Shown: positions 59,350 to 64,000 of the stretch, piece after piece
How the letters are laid out: each line of letters opens with the position of its first letter
Position numbering within the stretch: position 1 is the first letter of the stretch
DNA from: Branchiostoma lanceolatum
Taxonomy: Eukaryota; Chordata; Leptocardii; Amphioxiformes; Branchiostomatidae
Length of the DNA stretch: 64,000 nucleotides
NCBI RefSeq assembly: GCF_035083965.1
Contig: NC_089730.1
Coordinates: 14,243,242-14,307,241, forward strand
Direction of reading: 5' to 3'
Made by a program: the position numbers and the translations under genes
Notes under the pieces: model-generated
Seen by the model: the letters and a program-made list of their open reading frames with translations, nothing else
Database searches by the model: none
What the model was told of the DNA's origin: nothing

Positions 59350-60582
59350 CGGCGCAATTTGAAACGCGTTTCGGTGAATTTCATACGTCAGACAATTTTC
59401 GTTCGCGATGGCAAAATGACGGACAGTCGTGCTTGGCGGCGGACCTATACCGGCCGGCGGAAAATTTGAAACGCGTTGCGGTGAATGTCATATAATACGT
59501 CAGGCAGTTTTCGTTCGCGATCGATGGCAAAATGACGGACAATTGCATGACGTATGAAATTCACCGCAACGCGTTTCAAATTGTCCCGCGGCCGGTATAG
59601 GTCCGCCGCCAAGCACGATTGTCCGTCATTTTGCCATCGCGAACGAAAATTGCCTGACGTATAAAAAATTCACCGCAACGCGTTTTAAATTTTCCGGCGG
59701 CCGGTATAGGTCCGCCAACAAGCACGATTGCCATCGCGAACGAAAATTCACCGCAACGCGTTTCAAATTTTCCGGCGGCCGGTATAGGTCCGACAGTCCG
59801 CCGCCAAGCACGATTTTCGTTCGCGATGGCAAAATGACGGACAGTCGTGCTTGGCGGCGGACTGTCGGACCTATACCGGCCGCCGGAAAATTTGAAACGC
59901 GTTGCGGTGAATTTTCGTTCGCGATGGCAATCGTGCTTGTTGGCGGACCTATACCGGCCGCCGGAAAATTTTAAACGCGTTGCGGTGAATTTTTTATACG
60001 TCAGGCAATTTTCGTTCGCGATGGCAAAATGACGGACAATCGTGCTTGGCGGCGGACCTATACCGGCCGCGGGACAATTTGAAACGCGTTGCGGTGAATT
60101 TCATACGTCATGCAATTTTCGTTCGCGATGGCAAAATGACGGACAGTCGTGCTTGGCGACGGACGGGCCGGACCTATACCGGCCGCCGGAAAATTTGAAA
60201 CGCGTTGCGGTGAATTTTCGTTCGCGATGGCAATTTGCGGACAATCGTGCTTGTTGGCGGACCTTTACCGGCCGCCGGAAAATTTAAAACGCGTTGCGGT
60301 GAATTTCATACGTCAGGCAATTTTCGTTCGCGATGGCAAAATGACAGACAGTCGTGCTTGGCGGCGGACCTATACCGGCCGCCGGAAAATTTGAAACGCG
60401 TTGCGGTGAATGTCAAATAATACGTCAGGCAATTTTTCTTTCGCGATCGATGGCAAAATGACGGACAATCGTGCTTGGCGGCGGACGGGCCGGACCTATA
60501 CCGGCCGCGGGACAATTTGAAACGCGTTGCGGTGAATTTCATACGTCAGGCAATTTTCTTTCGCGATGGCAAAAAAAAAAAA
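59350..60582. repeat. Tandem/inverted repeat island, unit about 85-115 bp
   Basis: About twelve copies of a unit carrying ACCTATACCGGCCG, GAAACGCGTTGCGGTGAAT, CATACGTCAGGCAATTTTCG and GCGATGGCAAAATGACGGAC occur; nine point right and three (59541-59812) point left. The unit is CpG-rich and sharply unlike its AT-rich surroundings. It ends in a 13-A run at 60571-60583. Open frames through it are repeat artefacts. Confidence 0.93.
59541..60117. repeat. Long inverted repeat with 272-bp arms inside the repeat island
   Basis: Left arm 59541-59812 and right arm 59846-60117 are mirror images around a 33-base spacer; the coordinates are symmetric to the base, so no indel separates the arms, and I saw no mismatch while reading. 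Such a large, near-identical palindrome implies very recent inversion/duplication or ongoing gene conversion. Confidence 0.85.
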
Positions 60583-60583
60583 A

Positions 60584-63500
60584 TTAGATCAGATGCAGTT
60601 TTACCTTTCTCTACATTCAGTAACCTATAAAACTATCTTCAACTGGTGATGGCATCTATACAGGTACGTGGTTTTCATGTTTTTTCACCCTTTCAGCCTC
60701 TCGTCTTGAAAAAGGAAGCTGATTTGCATGGCGGCCATCTTGATTCTCGTTTGTACTAATGAAGCGCTATCCTTTTCTGAAGAAATTGATCCTACAAAGG
60801 ATGTTTATTCTACTGACAAATTATGTAACATTCTACTAAGCTTCTTTTAGTCGTAACATCGGAAGAAAAAATGGCACATATGTAGAATCAAATTCTACTA
60901 AGTACAGTTTACAGGAGTACTTCGTGAGTAAGTCAAACCCCCCCCCCCCTCCAAAAAGATGGATATGGGGATATGGCGTCTTTGGCTAAACTGATGAATA
61001 TGATTGCTTTCAGAGGGAAAATGTAATTCTGGCTACCACAGACGTAACTTATTTACCATCATTAGAAAAGCGGGCGGTGGAGAAATATGGCCAGTATAGC
61101 AGTTAATCGTACGATTGAAAATAACGAGGCTAGTTTCCCAATAAGACGCTGTTATATCAAACGTAACTATAACTAAAAATCTAAATGATAACGTAAAGGC
61201 TTTAACTCACAAGAATACCCGGGATGGTAAACGCAGGGCTTTGATGACTTTTAGGCGCGATGATTTAGGAGAAGTCGGGGGTGACATCTTTACTAGCAGA
61301 CCAAGCTTGTTATGACAGCTTACCCACGCGGGAAACAATGGGAGCAATTACCTGGCGCCATGGCCGAAACCATTTCGTAATTGTGACAGGGTGTCGTAAA
61401 AACAAACTCTGAATACGATTACAAATTGCTGACTTGACAAGGAAACCTGGCGTTTGAAAAAAATGTTCGGACTTTTGCAGTGGTGTTTTAAAAGAAATGC
61501 ATTTTATTTTCTTAACGGCAAATCAGCGTGGCCAAGAAAAATATTCAGAGTAGTTCCGTCCGTCTTTTGTTCGTAGAAGGTAAAGCGCATTCCTTCAGCC
61601 CATGGGGGGGTGAGGGTGGGGGCTAAACTGTTGCAAGTAATGCATCGATATTTAATCCTTTGGGAAAGTTGTAAAAAGGAGGTTTCACAATTTCAGGAAT
61701 GAAAAAAAAACTTGCAAAATTTTTATACACTTGCCATAAAAATGCTAACCTGATCTGTCAACTGTCATCAAACGCATCTACACCCCCCACCCCTCAACCA
61801 GAGCCCTTGGATTGTCCCATTAGACTCCAAACAGCAGACTATTCCAATATACATATAGAGCGGGGGTGCGATAAACCCCAAGATGGGGATACTAGTATTT
61901 TTTAATTTTTTTTAAAACTAATTCAACGAGTTATCTATTCCCAACAATAGCCACCCCTATCATAGCACCCCTATGTTGCTCAGAGTTCAGGAAAAAAATC
62001 CATCTACACAGTCGCTAAATATCGCGTCACCCTCATAGACCTTTTCAAGGACCGGTCAGACTATCATGATAACGCTTGTGCGGCGGATGTGTTCTGAAGG
62101 CGCTTCAGGAAAACACGACTTCAGTAACAGGGTCATTCCAAACTTCCGATCCTGCATAGCAGGTTCGTCGGGATGTTGGACATATTTGCGGACAAGTCAA
62201 TCGACGGTGAGAATTGCGTAAATAATTTCTGCTGAGGTCTCACAAAGAGCTACCCACCTACCAAATATGAAGACAATTCGTCCAGGCATTCTTGAGTTAT
62301 CGTCTTGAGGACACAATTCCTAGAAGATTCCTAGAATTCTTACAGACTGCACACAATACTCATTAGGCTCTTCTTTGTGGCGTCGCCCAAAACAGTGAAT
62401 TCCGTTTATATTCCGACAATAATATGCCCAGTTTAAATGTGCTGACTAGAGGTCCTCGGAGTCATCTAAATATAAATCTCATATTTCAACATACAAATCT
62501 CGGACACATGGAAAGCACGATTCGGGTAATCAGGCGATATTATCGTCTAGGGCGCACTACTAGGATTAGACCAATCTGCGTGACGCGACCGAAAAGATTA
62601 GAGTAGATTTGAGTGGAACTCTGCAAAGGCTGGACTTTTCAGGAGGGGGTGGGGGTCATTCATATAGCGCTAGCCAATAAATCTGGGGCCAAGACTATCC
62701 ATTTGTGTCTTATTTATGGGACTCTTTTACTATACGGTTAAATCAAATTCCGAGCCGGTGCCTAAAGGTTCTGGGTCGGAGTTCAAATGTCATGATCCGG
62801 TAATCCGCCGGAAGTGCGTGGTCGTCACACTGATTACTGCCCCAGATTGCTTGGTGGTGGTTTAGCTGTGCATAAGTGATCATAAATATTTTGAATCTTC
62901 TGAAAAGCCCGTGAGTTGTGGTATTTTTGGGCGCGGTGCAGTTGGTTCGCCATCGAAGCCTTTATTGTAATAGCCAAGGCAACGGCGATGCATTTTTTTT
63001 CGTCAAAAAGCAGCGTTTTTAATGCATTTTCACCGCATTTGCGTCATCGGAGATCGCGAAAAAATGACCACATGACTTTTTATTTTTATTTTATTTTTCA
63101 GCGACATCATTTACTTAGCTTTCTCAGCATGTATGCCGACTGACCCCAGGAAAACTCGTCTTGGGTCCAAAATTTACATTTTTCTATGGTTTCTATCAAA
63201 CATAAAGAGACAGCAGACGATACCGATAAAAACATCGGAAAGCAGCCAGAAACCGCTTTTTGCCGATATGATTACATTTTCCGTCCTACTTTTCTTAGCG
63301 GAATTGTGGTAGCAGAACACAATTTTCGGCCTATGGGAATTTCTATAGTTAAGGGCCGCAAGGTGACTAGCCTCGACGCGGTAAAAATTATAGCGCGGTG
63401 CACTTGAGAAATACGAAAAACGAATATGTTTGATTTTAGGGTACAACCTACAAATAACTAAAAAAACTAAAACATTCTGTCGGCGTATCGGCTCCTCACG

Positions 63501-64000
63501 CCCACTTCGAAAAGCGCTCTGCGAGAGGTCACTAAACTGCAGCCGCCTGACCCCGTGAGGCTATTGCACAAGATGGCGCATTTATACACAAAGCGGAAAA
63601 TGCCCACTATCCAAATCTTACAGTATAAAGCCCGACATATTTTTACACCACACAGCACAGTTTACACATGGATGCCTCTCACGTGCAGCTTTCTACCCAG
63701 TCTCCAAGAGTTTGGGCCGCACTACTTTCTGTACTCGCGTCATAGATTAAAACTGTGTTGTGCTACCTTGTAGCCCCCCGGGCTGGAGGTGGCGTCCTAC
63801 AAACTCCGGTCCGATACCTAAAATGGACCGGTTAAAATGGCGGCTGGTTTGCAGCGAACTTACAGCGAACTGATGAGACGCAGAGGCCTGGGAACTGCGA
63901 CTGCATGCAGCCGTGACTGAAAAACTCGCGAGACGGCAGGAAGCCAAGAGGCCGTGAAGCTAGCGACATCCAAAATTCGGGGCGCCATTGAAGCAAGATG
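60584..64000. other. Right-hand flank, no gene recognised
   Basis: Mostly AT-rich, with poly-C and poly-G runs (about 60939-60950 and 61603-61610). The last 250 bases become CpG-rich and contain AAGATGG-type words (also 63570), which may mark a promoter or first exon just beyond the window. No coding sequence is supported. Confidence 0.4.

Noticed and set aside
59626-60542. Several frames encoding similar peptides (YRPPENLKRVAVNF-like)
   Set aside because: They translate the tandem repeat in several orientations; no start, splice or domain evidence.
59541-60582. CRISPR-like array
   Set aside because: Eukaryotic context, units of about 85-115 bp without constant repeat and unique spacers, and mixed orientation.

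Overview
The window is animal nuclear DNA. It has intron-split genes with GT-AG junctions, short exons in a large non-coding background, many fold-back elements and SINEs, and microsatellites. The recognisable genes (a neuronal calcium sensor, FOXRED1, a TRIM45-type filamin/RING family member, a DUF229 protein) together with the mobile-element style fit an invertebrate deuterostome. Amphioxus (Branchiostoma) is the most likely source; this is an inference from overall character, not from a search.

Layout. 1-4.1 kb: the first two coding exons of an NCS-1 (frequenin) gene on the minus strand, running off the left edge; its GC-rich 5' flank is at 4.1-4.5 kb. 4.5-9.3 kb: non-coding, with two local segmental duplications and simple repeats. 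9.4-24.9 kb: a head-to-tail cluster of six small genes on the plus strand, each with three exons: a 15-codon signal-peptide exon, a 32-36 codon exon with cysteines 1-4, and a last exon that starts exactly on cysteine 5. The ten-cysteine pattern is that of the colipase / prokineticin / Dickkopf-C disulfide fold. 26.9-33.8 kb: a complete nine-exon FOXRED1 gene (minus strand), whose introns carry a tRNA-derived SINE and several DNA-transposon relics. 36.5-41.3 kb: a complete six-exon DUF229 (alkaline-phosphatase superfamily) gene, plus strand, that has lost key catalytic residues and has a fold-back element close to its start codon and another in its 3' UTR. 42.4-44.7 kb: the last four exons of a TRIM45-like gene (minus strand); no RING/B-box exons were found in the following 19 kb. 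44.7-64 kb: gene-poor sequence with small hairpin elements and, at 59.1-60.6 kb, a tandem-repeat island containing a long inverted repeat with 272-bp arms.

The most notable system is the secreted cysteine-rich cluster. All six genes keep both introns in phase 0, a proximal TATA-like box, an invariant Gln at the predicted mature N-terminus and the ten cysteines, while the rest of the sequence varies widely. They look like a tandemly expanded family of secreted peptides. Nothing else in the window appears functionally linked to it.
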